Positions 36,027-44,651 of a stretch of DNA of 64,000 nt are shown one piece after another. The stretch lies in contig JAFGKD010000100.1 in assembly GCA_016928775.1 (NCBI GenBank), positions 62,001 to 126,000 on the forward strand, read 5' to 3'. This DNA is from Candidatus Zhuqueibacterota bacterium (lineage in GTDB: Bacteria; Zhuqueibacterota; Zhuqueibacteria; Residuimicrobiales; Krinioviventaceae). The notes under the pieces are model-generated. The model had not been told where the DNA came from. It saw only the letters and a program-made list of their open reading frames with translations, and ran no database searches. The stretch's first letter is position 1; every line of letters begins with the position of its first letter. The position numbers and the translations under genes are program-made.

Positions 36027-36620
36027 ATGTATAACGAAAAAGATATCGAACAGAATCCAAAGTTCAAACAGCTTGTTGCCACCGCCAGGGACTTGTTTTA
36101 TCGATTTGGCATCAAACGCGTCACCATTGAAGAGATTTGTCGCGAAGCACAGGTCAGCAAAATGACTTTTTACAAGTTTTTTCCCAACAAACTCGAACTT
36201 GCCAAATACCTGCTCAACCTTATTTTTGACACCGCAGTGCAAGAATATCAGGACATCATTCTTTGTGACAAATCCTTTCCTGATAAGCTCAAGGAGCTCA
36301 TCGAGCTCAAGCGTCGTAAAACCGATAAGCTGAGTGCGGAGTTTATTGCTGAACTATTGCAGCATCCCGAGCCGGATATCGCTGTACTCTATAATAAACA
36401 GCGCGAAAGATCATTGTCCATGACAATTGATTTCTTGAGACAGGCGCAGCAAAATGGCGATATTCGTCCCGATATTAAACTCGAATTTATTCTTTACATT
36501 TTGAACAAAATGATCGATATGACTGCGGATGAATCCTTGGGCCAATTATACACTTCTCCGCAAGAGATTGCCATTGAAATGACCAACTTGTTTTTTTACG
36601 GTATCCTGAATCGAGATTAA
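36027..36620 (+). CDS. TetR/AcrR family transcriptional regulator
   Basis: This 197-residue repressor-type regulator has an N-terminal helix-turn-helix (about 18-62: ATARDLFYRFGIKRVTIEEI, then EAQVSKMTFYKFFPNKLELA) typical of the TetR family and a C-terminal all-helical ligand-binding domain without recognisable identity. It is followed at once (1 base) by the outer-membrane protein gene and then the ABC exporter, so it probably controls that operon, including itself. The effector is unknown. Confidence 0.9.
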   Translation: MYNEKDIEQNPKFKQLVATARDLFYRFGIKRVTIEEICREAQVSKMTFYKFFPNKLELAKYLLNLIFDTAVQEYQDIILCDKSFPDKLKELIELKRRKTDKLSAEFIAELLQHPEPDIAVLYNKQRERSLSMTIDFLRQAQQNGDIRPDIKLEFILYILNKMIDMTADESLGQLYTSPQEIAIEMTNLFFYGILNRD

Positions 36621-36621
36621 C

Positions 36622-37752
36622 ATGCGACCTTTTTTCATGACATTCTTGTTGTTATTCAGTCACGCCGCCTTTTCAATCGATTGGGGCGTCAAAGGTCAAG
36701 TCTCCGGCTGGATCACTAACAATTTTGCGGATATGAACAATACACAAATCGGGCTGCGATATATCCCTGAAGCCTCTTTATCGCAGGACCTCTCGGACAA
36801 ATCACTCATTGATGCCGAGCTTTCTCTGAACACTTTTAGCAGCTATGATTTCAAAACCAAATCAGGTGAGTCAAACCTGGCGACCTATCGCGTCTGGCTA
36901 CGCTATTCTGCCTCACAATTTGAGGCGCGAATTGGCCTGCAGCAAATCAAATTTGCGCCCGCGATGATTCTGCGTCCCTTGATGTGGTTTGACCAGCTTG
37001 ATCCGCGCGATCCCCTGCAGCTCACCAATGGTGTCACCGGCGCTTTGCTCCGCTATTATTTTCTCAACAATGCCAACGTTTGGCTGTGGGGACTGATGAG
37101 CAACGGCGAGCGCAAAGGACTCGAAATCATGCCGACGGTTGACAATTCTTTTGAATATGGTGGTCGCTTCCAATATCCCCTGGGCACCGGCGAAATCGCC
37201 CTGACGTACCATCATCGCCAAGCCGATCCGAATCCCTTGCTGAAAGGGTGGCTCACTGTGACACTCGATCCACTTCCCGAGAACCGCTATGCGCTCGACG
37301 GCAAATGGGATATCGGCATTGGTCTCTGGTTTGAGAGCGCTTTGATTCACAAGGATATCGATTATTATCCCGCCAACTATCAAAAGTATCTCACCATTGG
37401 GGCGGATTATACATTTGGTTTGGGCAATGGCGTGCACGTGCTTGGAGAGCATCTATTCATGAACGTAGCCAAAGACTGGCATGAAACAAACGGCCGGACA
37501 GAATTCACCGCTATTTTAGCCGACTATAGCGTAACCTTGTGGGATGTGCTGATGGGAATTGTCTATTATAATTGGGAAACCAATGAATCATATCAATTTT
37601 TAACCTGGCGGCGCACTTTTGATAACTGGAGTTTCAACGTCGCGCTGTACTGGAATCCCGAAACACCGTCCATGGCCGGCTTGTCGCCATCCGAGACCAA
37701 TACCTTTGGCCTGGGCAAGGGATTTCAATTTATGGTCATTTATAATCACTAG
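36622..37752 (+). CDS. Outer-membrane beta-barrel protein of exporter operon
   Basis: This 376-residue protein has a signal peptide (RPFFMTFLLLFSHAAFS) and alternating hydrophobic/polar beta-strands with many aromatic residues at strand ends, typical of a porin-like barrel (for example YRVWLRYSASQFEARIGLQ). The chain ends GFQFMVIYNH, without an OmpA-type or sorting domain. No named family is recognised. The position between the TetR regulator and the ABC exporter suggests an outer-membrane component or receptor for the substrate moved by the exporter and LolA-like protein (inference). Confidence 0.65.
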   Translation: MRPFFMTFLLLFSHAAFSIDWGVKGQVSGWITNNFADMNNTQIGLRYIPEASLSQDLSDKSLIDAELSLNTFSSYDFKTKSGESNLATYRVWLRYSASQFEARIGLQQIKFAPAMILRPLMWFDQLDPRDPLQLTNGVTGALLRYYFLNNANVWLWGLMSNGERKGLEIMPTVDNSFEYGGRFQYPLGTGEIALTYHHRQADPNPLLKGWLTVTLDPLPENRYALDGKWDIGIGLWFESALIHKDIDYYPANYQKYLTIGADYTFGLGNGVHVLGEHLFMNVAKDWHETNGRTEFTAILADYSVTLWDVLMGIVYYNWETNESYQFLTWRRTFDNWSFNVALYWNPETPSMAGLSPSETNTFGLGKGFQFMVIYNH

Positions 37753-37784
37753 GCAAGAGATAACGCATAATAGAGGACATCATC

Positions 37785-38513
37785 ATGCAAAACGGCACAC
37801 TCGTCAAAACCGCCAATCTGACCAAGCGTTACCCCATGGGCGAAGGCCAGGAGCTGGTCGCCCTGGACAACATCAATCTTTCCTTTGAGCGCGGTGAGTT
37901 CACCGGCGTGGTCGGGCCAAGTGGCTCCGGGAAAACGACATTATTGAACATCATCGGCTCACTCGATTCACCGACCGAGGGCAGCGCTTATGTATTGGGG
38001 CTTCAGGTTGAAAAGCTGACGGCAAAGCAGTCCGCTAACTTGCGCAATCATCACCTCGGTTTCATCTTTCAGACCTATAATCTGCTGCCGGTTTACAGCG
38101 TGTTTGAAAATGTCGAGTTCCCCCTTCTGCTCCTCAACAAAACCGCGACGGAACGCAAAAAGGCGGTGATGGAAGCGCTCGAGTGGGTCGGCCTGGCGGA
38201 TCGCTATAAATCCAAGCCGGCGCAGCTCTCCGGCGGCCAGAGTCAGCGTGTCGCCATTGCTCGGGCTATCGTCAAAAAGCCCGAACTCATTTTAGCCGAC
38301 GAACCCACGGCCAACCTTGACGCGGAAAACTCGCACAACATCCTGCGCGTGATGGAGAACCTCAACAAAGAGCTAGACACGACATTCCTCTTTTCTACAC
38401 ATGATCAAAAGGTCATCGGCTATCTGCGGCGAAAAATTACATTGAACGACGGGGCGGTGGCGAAAGATGAAATCATAAGGGAAAAAGAAAAAGGGAACAA
38501 GGATAAAGGATAA
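37785..38513 (+). CDS. ABC transporter ATP-binding protein, MacB/LolD type
   Basis: This 242-residue ATPase belongs to the exporter/lipoprotein-release type used with FtsX-like permeases. Walker A is GPSGSGKT at residues 44-51, the Q-loop FIFQTYNLLPVYSVFENVEFP follows, then the signature LSGGQSQRVAIARA and Walker B ELILADEPTANLD, then the H-loop TFLFSTHD. The last dozen residues (REKEKGNKDKG) are encoded by the purine-rich left arm of the IVS-like element downstream and have no family counterpart. This suggests that the insertion replaced the original gene end. It pairs with the two permeases at 38950 and 40119. Confidence 0.92.
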   Translation: MQNGTLVKTANLTKRYPMGEGQELVALDNINLSFERGEFTGVVGPSGSGKTTLLNIIGSLDSPTEGSAYVLGLQVEKLTAKQSANLRNHHLGFIFQTYNLLPVYSVFENVEFPLLLLNKTATERKKAVMEALEWVGLADRYKSKPAQLSGGQSQRVAIARAIVKKPELILADEPTANLDAENSHNILRVMENLNKELDTTFLFSTHDQKVIGYLRRKITLNDGAVAKDEIIREKEKGNKDKG

Positions 38514-38935
38514 AAAAGAATGGGGGATATCATGGCCAAGAAAGTCATTCGTTTTGAAGACCTGGAGGTTTGGAAAGAAGGTATGAGACTTGCGCGTGAC
38601 ATTTATAAACAGTTAAAGCCGTCAAAAGATTTCGGTTTGAAAGGTCAAATGCAACGGGCATCAGTATCAATCCCGTCAAACATCGCTGAAGGCTTTGAGA
38701 GGAAAACGAATAATGAATTTATTCATTTCTTATTTGTCGCCAAAGGTTCTTGTGCCGAATTGCGCACGCAACTCTATCTTGCAAAAGAGATTCAAGAAAT
38801 CGACAATCGTGTTGCAGACGATTTGTTGGCAAGAGCAGTTGTGGTTTCAAAAATGTTATACCGATTAATAGAGACGAGAAGAGAAAAGTTTTCCTGACAT
38901 TCTTTTTCCCTTTTCCCTTCTCCTTTCTCCAATAT
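38478..38935 (+). mobile_element. IVS-like element with four-helix bundle ORF inside ABC operon
   Basis: A purine-rich left arm (about 38478-38522) and a pyrimidine-rich right arm (38898-38930) flank an S23-type ORF. The arms contain a perfect 10-base inverted pair, AAAAAGAATG (38513-38522) and CATTCTTTTT (38898-38907), and are broadly complementary beyond it. The ORF start codon lies in the left arm and its stop codon directly abuts the right arm, as in 23S rRNA intervening sequences, which are excised by RNase III. The element separates an ABC ATPase from its permease. Exact borders cannot be fixed without an uninterrupted relative. Confidence 0.6.
38520..38897 (+). CDS. Four-helix bundle protein (S23/23S rRNA IVS family)
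   Basis: This 125-residue helical protein is of the family first found in intervening sequences of 23S rRNA. The motifs match: FEDLEVWKEGMRLARDIYK at the start, QMQRASVSIPSNIAEGFER in the middle (the conserved S-x-x-SNIAEG), and FIHFLFVAKGSCAELRTQL. Known members form a pentamer of four-helix bundles and their function is poorly established; RNA binding has been proposed. ATG 38520 has an AAGGA site at 38506-38510; ATG 38532 with GGGGA is an alternative. It lies inside the ABC operon and is flanked by complementary arms, so it is probably a mobile passenger rather than an exporter component. Confidence 0.88.
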   Translation: MGDIMAKKVIRFEDLEVWKEGMRLARDIYKQLKPSKDFGLKGQMQRASVSIPSNIAEGFERKTNNEFIHFLFVAKGSCAELRTQLYLAKEIQEIDNRVADDLLARAVVVSKMLYRLIETRREKFS

Positions 38936-38949
38936 TGAAAGGACTTTTT

Positions 38950-40122
38950 ATGATTATCCCCAAACTCGCTATCCGCAATCTCCTCGGCGCTGGAGTGCGC
39001 ACCTGGCTCAACGTGATTGTGCTGTCGATTGCGTTTTTTGCCATTGTCTTTATGCAGGGATTGTACATTGGTATGAATGAGCAGGCGAGAGATGCGCTCA
39101 TTGACACCTATTATGGTGGCGGTCAATACTGGCAGAAGAATTATGATCCGTTTGATCCGTTTGCGCTGGAAGACAGCCATGCGCCGGTTCCCGGCGAGCT
39201 GCAACAACTGGTTGATGCTGGTCAAGCCACTCCGATTTTAATGGTGCAGGCGACATCATTTCCAAGCGGCCGAATTGTTCCGGCGATGCTGATTGGCATC
39301 TCGCCCGAACAGCAGGTCATCAACATCCCCGCAGACGTTCTGAAGCGTGAAAGCGACGCCATCCCGGCACTCATTGGCACCCGCATGGCAAAGAGTGCAC
39401 GACTCAATTCGGGCGACTATTTGACCATTCGCTGGCGCGATGCCAACGGTACCTATGATGCCGCAGATGTACAGATCGTCCATATTATGCAAACGACGGT
39501 TGAAGTCATCGATGCCGGAAAAGTGTGGATTCCGCTCGAGACGTTGCAGCAGGTGGCTAGCATGCCCAACGAAGCGACGATCGTCGTCACTGCGAAAAAT
39601 TACACCCAAGCGACCACACCAGAGGGCTGGAATTTTAAAAATCATGATTTTCTGTTAGCCGATTTGAAAGCATTGGTAAAGCAAAAAACAGTTGGAGCCT
39701 CGATTTTGTATGTCATGCTGCTTTTTTTAGGCATGTTGGCCATTTTTGATACCCAGGTTTTGTCCATTTTCCGTCGCCAAAAGGAGATCGGCACGCTCAT
39801 CGCATTAGGCATGACGCGCTCCAAAGTCATTCGCCTGTTCACCCTTGAAGGCGCACTGCACGGATTGTTGGCTGCTGTCGTCGGCTTTATGTGGGGCTCA
39901 CCACTATTATGGCTGATGGCAAAAAATGGCTGGCCCATGCCCGAATACGGCGATGACTTTGGCATGGCGCTCGGAGAGGCGATTTATCCCATGTACACGG
40001 GCGGACTCATTCTAGGCACGACTATTTTGGTGCTTTTCGCGGTCACGATTGTCAGCTTTTTGCCGACCCGCCGAATTGCGAAATTAAGACCAACAGATGC
40101 ACTACGAGGAAAACGAGCATGA
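38950..40122 (+). CDS. ABC transporter permease, FtsX/MacB-like
   Basis: This permease of about 390 residues has a helix near residue 20-40 (NVIVLSIAFFAIVFMQGLY), a large extracytoplasmic domain (about 45-235), then three helices in the last 150 residues with the FtsX-type block LAIFDTQVLSIFRRQKEIGTL and ITLGMTRSK-like ALGMTRSKVIRLFTLEG. The topology fits lipoprotein-releasing or MacB-type exporters. An in-frame TTG at 38935 exists, but ATG 38950 has AAAGGA seven bases before it. Its end overlaps the second permease start (ATGA at 40119-40122). Downstream of the IVS-like element. Confidence 0.88.
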   Translation: MIIPKLAIRNLLGAGVRTWLNVIVLSIAFFAIVFMQGLYIGMNEQARDALIDTYYGGGQYWQKNYDPFDPFALEDSHAPVPGELQQLVDAGQATPILMVQATSFPSGRIVPAMLIGISPEQQVINIPADVLKRESDAIPALIGTRMAKSARLNSGDYLTIRWRDANGTYDAADVQIVHIMQTTVEVIDAGKVWIPLETLQQVASMPNEATIVVTAKNYTQATTPEGWNFKNHDFLLADLKALVKQKTVGASILYVMLLFLGMLAIFDTQVLSIFRRQKEIGTLIALGMTRSKVIRLFTLEGALHGLLAAVVGFMWGSPLLWLMAKNGWPMPEYGDDFGMALGEAIYPMYTGGLILGTTILVLFAVTIVSFLPTRRIAKLRPTDALRGKRA

Positions 40123-41384
40123 TACAATTCCTGTTAAAAGGCATTTTGCGCGATCACTCGCGCAGTTTGTTTCCGTTGTTGACCGTTGCCGCCGGCGCTT
40201 TTCTCATTGTGTTGGCGAACGGTTGGGTGGATGGAGCACGCAACGATATGCTTTGGGTCAATGCGATTTTTTCGACCGGGCACGTCAAGGTGATGACCAA
40301 TGCCTATGCCAAAGATATCGATCTGGTGCCAAACGATCTGGCTATTCTGGGTGCAGATAGCCTGCTGGAGAATCTTAAAGCAAGCTATCCCAACATGATC
40401 TGGTCGCCGCGGATTAAATTTGGCGGATTGCTGGATATCCCCGATGCAGCCGGCGAGACGCGTGCTCAAACCATCGTGGCCGGCTTGGCACTTCCTCTCA
40501 CCAGCGGTCGCGATGTAGAGCTTTTGGGTATTGATGATGCCATTGTCCGGGGCCGCATTCCGGCAGCGCCGAACGAGCTCATTATCAGTCAGACTTTGGC
40601 CAACCAGCTCAATGTCAGCGTCGGTGATACCGCCACGCTGGTGAGCTCGACGATGTACGGCAGCTTGACTATGCACAACTTTGTCATCGCCGCAACCATA
40701 CATTTTGGCGTTTTGGCCATGGATCGCAGTACGATCATTGCCAATCTGCCGGATATCCGGGTCGCGTTGGATATGGACGATGCTGCCGGCGAGATTCTCG
40801 GTTTCTTTCCGGATTTTCTCTATCACGATGAACGCGCCGACCACATGGCCGCCGCATTCACCGCCGCCCAGGAAGAAACCGACGAATTTGCACTGCAGAT
40901 GCTTCCCCTCGTTGAGCAGCGCGGATTAAGAAGCTTGATCACCATGATGGATAGCATGGGTGGCGTGCTGATGACCGTGTTTATTTTCGCCATGGCGATC
41001 GTCCTGTGGAATGCCGGACTGATGGGCAGTCTGCGACGATACGGGGAAATTGGTTTGCGTCTCGCCGTCGGAGAAAAGAAAGGCCACGTCTACCGCTCGC
41101 TCCTGGCTGAATCCATTTTGGTCGGCATCGGCGGCGCTATTTTAGGCACGATTTTCGGTCTCGCAGCGACCTATTACCTGCAAGTGCACGGGATCGATAT
41201 TTCATCATCGATGAAAAATACCAGCATGATGCTGTCGAACGTCATACGTGCCCAAATTACTCCGGCCAGCTTTTATGTTGGCCTTATTCCCGGCATCGTC
41301 GCTCCCCTGCTCGGGACATCCATATCAGGCATAGCCATTTACAAACGAGAAACCGCTCAACTCTTTAAGGAATTAGAGGTATAA
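40119..41384 (+). CDS. ABC transporter permease, FtsX/MacB-like (second)
   Basis: This 421-residue FtsX-like permease is paralogous in layout to its neighbour: an N-terminal helix LFPLLTVAAGAFLIVLANGW, a periplasmic domain of about 240 residues, then three C-terminal helices with FIFAMAIVLWNAGLMGSLRRYGEIGLRLAVG. Together with the ATPase and first permease it probably forms a heterodimeric exporter or lipoprotein-release complex (LolCDE/MacB-like). It starts inside the stop of the previous gene and ends one base before the LolA-like gene, whose ribosome site lies in its last codons. Confidence 0.88.
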   Translation: MIQFLLKGILRDHSRSLFPLLTVAAGAFLIVLANGWVDGARNDMLWVNAIFSTGHVKVMTNAYAKDIDLVPNDLAILGADSLLENLKASYPNMIWSPRIKFGGLLDIPDAAGETRAQTIVAGLALPLTSGRDVELLGIDDAIVRGRIPAAPNELIISQTLANQLNVSVGDTATLVSSTMYGSLTMHNFVIAATIHFGVLAMDRSTIIANLPDIRVALDMDDAAGEILGFFPDFLYHDERADHMAAAFTAAQEETDEFALQMLPLVEQRGLRSLITMMDSMGGVLMTVFIFAMAIVLWNAGLMGSLRRYGEIGLRLAVGEKKGHVYRSLLAESILVGIGGAILGTIFGLAATYYLQVHGIDISSSMKNTSMMLSNVIRAQITPASFYVGLIPGIVAPLLGTSISGIAIYKRETAQLFKELEV

Positions 41385-41385
41385 A

Positions 41386-42234
41386 ATGAAGCCAGGTAAA
41401 AATGAAATTCACCCAAAGGCGCCAGGGCGCCAGGAAAACGCCGGATTATCTTTTCACTCTTGGCGAATCCTTTGCGCCTGTGCGACTTTGCGTGCGCTCT
41501 ATATATTTTCTGTCCTCAGTATAACTTTTATTTTATCAGTTGATGCGATGGCACAACCCAGCGGGGAGGAGATCCTGCAGCGCGTCGATGCCAATATGAC
41601 CTCGGACAGCAAAATTCTCACTTCCAAAATGATCATCCACGGCCGTCGTGCCAGTCGTACCATAGAATCAAAATCTTATATTGAAGGCACGAACAAATCC
41701 TTCACCGAATATCTGTCGCCGCCGCGCGAAGCGGGCACTAAAATGCTCAAATTGGCAGATCAACTTTGGACCTATTCGCCGCAAACGGACCGTACTATTC
41801 TCATCTCCGGTCATATGCTGCGGCAATCGGTTATGGGGTCCGACTTGTCTTATGAAGACATGATGGAAGACCCGAAACTGGTGAATCTGTATGATGCCGA
41901 GCGGGTTGGCGAAGAAACACTTGTCGATCGTCCCTGCTGGATTGTCGGCTTGACGGCAAAAACAGCGGACATCGCCTATCAGTCGCGTAAAATATGGGTC
42001 GACAAGGAACGCTACGTATTGATGAAGGAAGAGCGATATGCCAAGAGCGGTAAATTGCTCAAAACCACAACGATCAACAACGTCGAGCTGAAAAGCGGTC
42101 GCTGGGTAGCGACCTCCGTCACCTTTAAAGATCAATTACAAAGCGGGCAGGGGACAGAGTTTATTTTGCAGGATATACAGTTCAACGCACCAATTCCTGA
42201 TTATATCTTTACAAAAGCCTCATTAAGAAAATGA
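41386..42234 (+). CDS. LolA-like outer-membrane lipoprotein-sorting protein (COG2834)
   Basis: This protein of about 282 residues would ferry a lipoprotein or lipid between membranes. The mature domain (from about residue 55) carries EILQRVDANMTSDSKILTSK, REAGTKMLKLADQLWTYSPQ, YEDMMEDPKLVNLYDAERVG and IWVDKERYVLMKEERYAKSG, the LolA-like half-barrel blocks. The N-terminus is odd: ATG 41386 has a good GAGG site, but the first 30 codons coincide with a CGCAAAG-type palindromic repeat, and the hydrophobic signal (RALYIFSVLSITFILSVDA) begins only near codon 36. TTG 41488 could be the original start. It completes the exporter operon. Confidence 0.78.
   Translation: MKPGKNEIHPKAPGRQENAGLSFHSWRILCACATLRALYIFSVLSITFILSVDAMAQPSGEEILQRVDANMTSDSKILTSKMIIHGRRASRTIESKSYIEGTNKSFTEYLSPPREAGTKMLKLADQLWTYSPQTDRTILISGHMLRQSVMGSDLSYEDMMEDPKLVNLYDAERVGEETLVDRPCWIVGLTAKTADIAYQSRKIWVDKERYVLMKEERYAKSGKLLKTTTINNVELKSGRWVATSVTFKDQLQSGQGTEFILQDIQFNAPIPDYIFTKASLRK
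41404..41493. repeat. GGCGCC/TTTGCGCC palindromic repeat inside 5' end of LolA-like gene
   Basis: AAAGGCGCCAGGGCGCCAGG (41415-41434) is followed, after a spacer, by CTTGGCGAATCCTTTGCGCC and GACTTTGCGTG (ending about 41493). The order and orientation fit the widespread repeat in which AAAG/GCGC blocks pair with TTTGCG blocks. It is read through in frame by the coding sequence. Confidence 0.65.
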
Positions 42235-42271
42235 TCGGCAGCAAAACTGTGCTTTTGGGGCAAAGTTTAAA

Positions 42272-42418
42272 AGCCACGGATTTTCACAGCGCGGCTAAGA
42301 GCCGCAACCCAAAATGAGCACTATTCTTTAGAATAGAACACGGATTGAACAGATGGGACGGATTCTAACGGATGAAGAAATCCGTTCCAATCCGTTAAAT
42401 CCGTTCGATCCGTGTTCT
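42272..42418. repeat. Intergenic CCACGGAT/ATCCGTG palindromic repeat block (copy 2)
   Basis: This block fills much of the 303-base gap 42235-42537. It begins GCCACGGATTTTCACAGCG with a GCGGC...GCCGC hairpin like copy 1 (13867-14041), then has an inverted pair AGAACACGGAT (42335-42345) and ATCCGTGTTCT (42408-42418) with further GGATT/AATCC pairs in between. Shared module order with copy 1 shows a genome-wide repeat family. Nothing else is seen in the gap. Confidence 0.75.
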
Positions 42419-42537
42419 TCTATCTGACCTGTTAAAAAATGGAAAGATAAACCTTCTCTTTTCTGTTTTACTCATCTCAAGCAAACCTTGTTGGTTTTAT
42501 CGTTGAAATTCAATATTTTATGGCCAATGAATAAATA

Positions 42538-43248
42538 ATGATGTCCGATACACTGCAAAAAAAACAAACCTGGAAAATGTTCAACCGTATCGCGTGGCGA
42601 TACGATCTGTTGAATCGAATGTTGTCCTTCAGGCGCGATGTAATATGGCGAAAAAAATGTGCCCGGCTGGTGCCGAGAAACCGGGCGCTCACTGTGCTCG
42701 ACCTGGCCACCGGTACCGGTGATTTATTGCTTGAAATCCTGAAAGCGCGACCAAATATCAAGATGGGCATTGGGATTGATCCGGCTATGGGCATGTTGTC
42801 GATTGCACGACGCAAAACAAGTCCATCTCGTGCCGTCTTGCTGCAAGGTGACGCGCAAAAAATGTCGTTCAAGACGGAAGCAATGGACATCACCACCATG
42901 GCATTTGGCATTCGTAATATATCGGATGTGGACATGGCGCTTCGGGAAATGTATCGTGTACTCGTTTTCGGCGGGAAAGCATTGATTCTTGAATTTTCTT
43001 TGCCGAATCAAACTTTTATTCGCAAAGCATATTTACTTTATTTCCGATACATTCTGCCGCGCCTTGGCGGATTGATATCCGGCGACCGTGCCGCATATCA
43101 CTACTTGAATCAAACTGTCGAAAACTTTCCATACGGTGAGACTTTTTGCCGCCGAATGATTGATGCCGGATTCGTGGATGTCACCGGTTTACCGCTCACT
43201 TTTGGAATTGTCACATTATACAGCGGCACAAAACGAGAACATGACTAA
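42538..43248 (+). CDS. menG: Demethylmenaquinone methyltransferase (MenG/UbiE)
   Basis: This 236-residue SAM-dependent methyltransferase catalyses the last step of menaquinone synthesis. Motifs: MFNRIAWRYDLLNRMLSFRRD near the N-terminus, the SAM loop VLDLATGTGDLLLEIL (about residues 51-66), and MAFGIRNISDVDMALREMYRVL, where the family's FG-RN signature is intact. The motif KPGG is VFGG here. The final residues FGIVTLYSGTK match the UbiE C-terminus. ATG 42538 and ATG 42541 are both possible. It heads the menaquinone operon; menF follows after 11 bases. Since no ubiquinone genes are near, the menaquinone role is preferred. Confidence 0.92.
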   Translation: MMSDTLQKKQTWKMFNRIAWRYDLLNRMLSFRRDVIWRKKCARLVPRNRALTVLDLATGTGDLLLEILKARPNIKMGIGIDPAMGMLSIARRKTSPSRAVLLQGDAQKMSFKTEAMDITTMAFGIRNISDVDMALREMYRVLVFGGKALILEFSLPNQTFIRKAYLLYFRYILPRLGGLISGDRAAYHYLNQTVENFPYGETFCRRMIDAGFVDVTGLPLTFGIVTLYSGTKREHD

Positions 43249-43259
43249 CAAGACTTGGC

Positions 43260-44651
43260 TTGCGACTAGGCAAAATTATAAAGTTTGGGAGATCGAGTAT
43301 ACAAGAAATAAAATCCAATCTTGAACGCGCCCTCAAAAGAAAATTGCAGACAGTGCCACCGAGTCGGCTCAAAGAAAAGTCCATTCAACGGGTGACCATT
43401 GCGGTGGACGACATGGATCCACTCGACTGGTTGGATGCACAGGAATGGCACAGCAAAATATTCTGGTCGCGACGGGACGTGGCACAAAAAATTGCCGCAT
43501 GTGGCGCTGTGCACCACATCATTGCGGACTCGCTGGACGTGTTGCAGTCGATTCGCGGCTATTTCACAGGGTCCGATGCCGCTATTCGGTATTATGGCGG
43601 CATGCGCTTTGATCCCAATCATAAGATTGATGTCGAGTGGCGACCTTTTGCGAAATTTCGCTTTGTTCTGCCGCGATTCGAATTGATCAGCTCGGAGGAG
43701 TCACAAACTCTCTCACTGAACTTTCTGATCTCACCGGAAGAAGAACTGCCACTGCTGTTTGCAGAGCTTGTAAAAGAGATCGAAAAGCTTCAGCCGCCAA
43801 AGCCCCATAACACTGACCTGCCGATGATCCTGGATCGATTTGATCAACCAGACCGGAAAAAGTGGTCGGATATGATAGAAGAATCGCTCAACGCTATTAA
43901 TCGAGAAGAATTTGAAAAAATCGTTCTGGCCGGCAAAACGGTTCTTTCATTCAAGGATGAAATCAATCCGTATCAACTTTTTCGACACATATTAAAAAAG
44001 AATGGACGAACCTTTCACTTTGCCTTTCAATTCGAACATGGCGTGAGTTTCATCGGCATGTCGCCGGAATGTTTGTTTCAACGAGACGGTGATCACATGT
44101 GCACGGAAGCCATTGCAGCGACGCGTCCACGCGGCAGCACTCTTGATGAGGATGAACGATTGGGCCAGGAGATGATCGAATCCGATAAAGACCTGCGCGA
44201 ACATCGATGGGTGAAAAAAATGATCGTCGATCGCCTCACGCCTTTTTGCACGCACATTGATGAAACGTGCGACGAAAAACTGCTCAAGCTGTCACATGTT
44301 CAACATCTCGTCAGCGAGTTTAAGGCGGATGTGTATGCCGGGGTGCGAAATGAAGATCTCCTAGAGGCTTTGCATCCCACACCGGCAGTCGGCGGTTACC
44401 CCAAAAAAGCAGCCGTTCAGCGCATTTCGCAGCTGGAACCATTTGATCGCGGCTGGTATGCGGCCCCGGTCGGTTGGGTCGCTCGGGACAGTGCCGAATT
44501 TGCCGTTGCGATTCGCTCGGCCCTGATCAATAAAGAAAAACTGCATATTTTTGCGGGATCAGGCATTGTCAGCGGCTCTTTGGCAGAAAAAGAGTGGGAA
44601 GAAAAATCCAACAAAGCGCAAAACTTTTTGCAACTGTTCAATATCACATGA
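43260..44651 (+). CDS. menF: Isochorismate synthase (MenF)
   Basis: This chorismate-utilising enzyme converts chorismate to isochorismate, the first committed step. The C-terminal half carries the family blocks: EFEKIVLAGKTVLSF, EHGVSFIGMSPECLFQRDGD, EAIAATRPRGSTLDEDERL, LSHVQHLVSEF, HPTPAVGGYPKKAA and AGSGIVSGSLAEKEWEE. The length from TTG 43260 is 463 residues, a normal family size. The start is uncertain: no ATG lies near the head of the reading frame and no family block is conserved there. Its stop overlaps the menD start (ATGA at 44648-44651). Confidence 0.9.
   Translation: MRLGKIIKFGRSSIQEIKSNLERALKRKLQTVPPSRLKEKSIQRVTIAVDDMDPLDWLDAQEWHSKIFWSRRDVAQKIAACGAVHHIIADSLDVLQSIRGYFTGSDAAIRYYGGMRFDPNHKIDVEWRPFAKFRFVLPRFELISSEESQTLSLNFLISPEEELPLLFAELVKEIEKLQPPKPHNTDLPMILDRFDQPDRKKWSDMIEESLNAINREEFEKIVLAGKTVLSFKDEINPYQLFRHILKKNGRTFHFAFQFEHGVSFIGMSPECLFQRDGDHMCTEAIAATRPRGSTLDEDERLGQEMIESDKDLREHRWVKKMIVDRLTPFCTHIDETCDEKLLKLSHVQHLVSEFKADVYAGVRNEDLLEALHPTPAVGGYPKKAAVQRISQLEPFDRGWYAAPVGWVARDSAEFAVAIRSALINKEKLHIFAGSGIVSGSLAEKEWEEKSNKAQNFLQLFNIT

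Noticed and set aside
40134..40844. 236-residue minus-strand ORF opposite the second permease
   Set aside because: It is the complementary strand of a clear FtsX-like permease; composition is that of a shadow frame.
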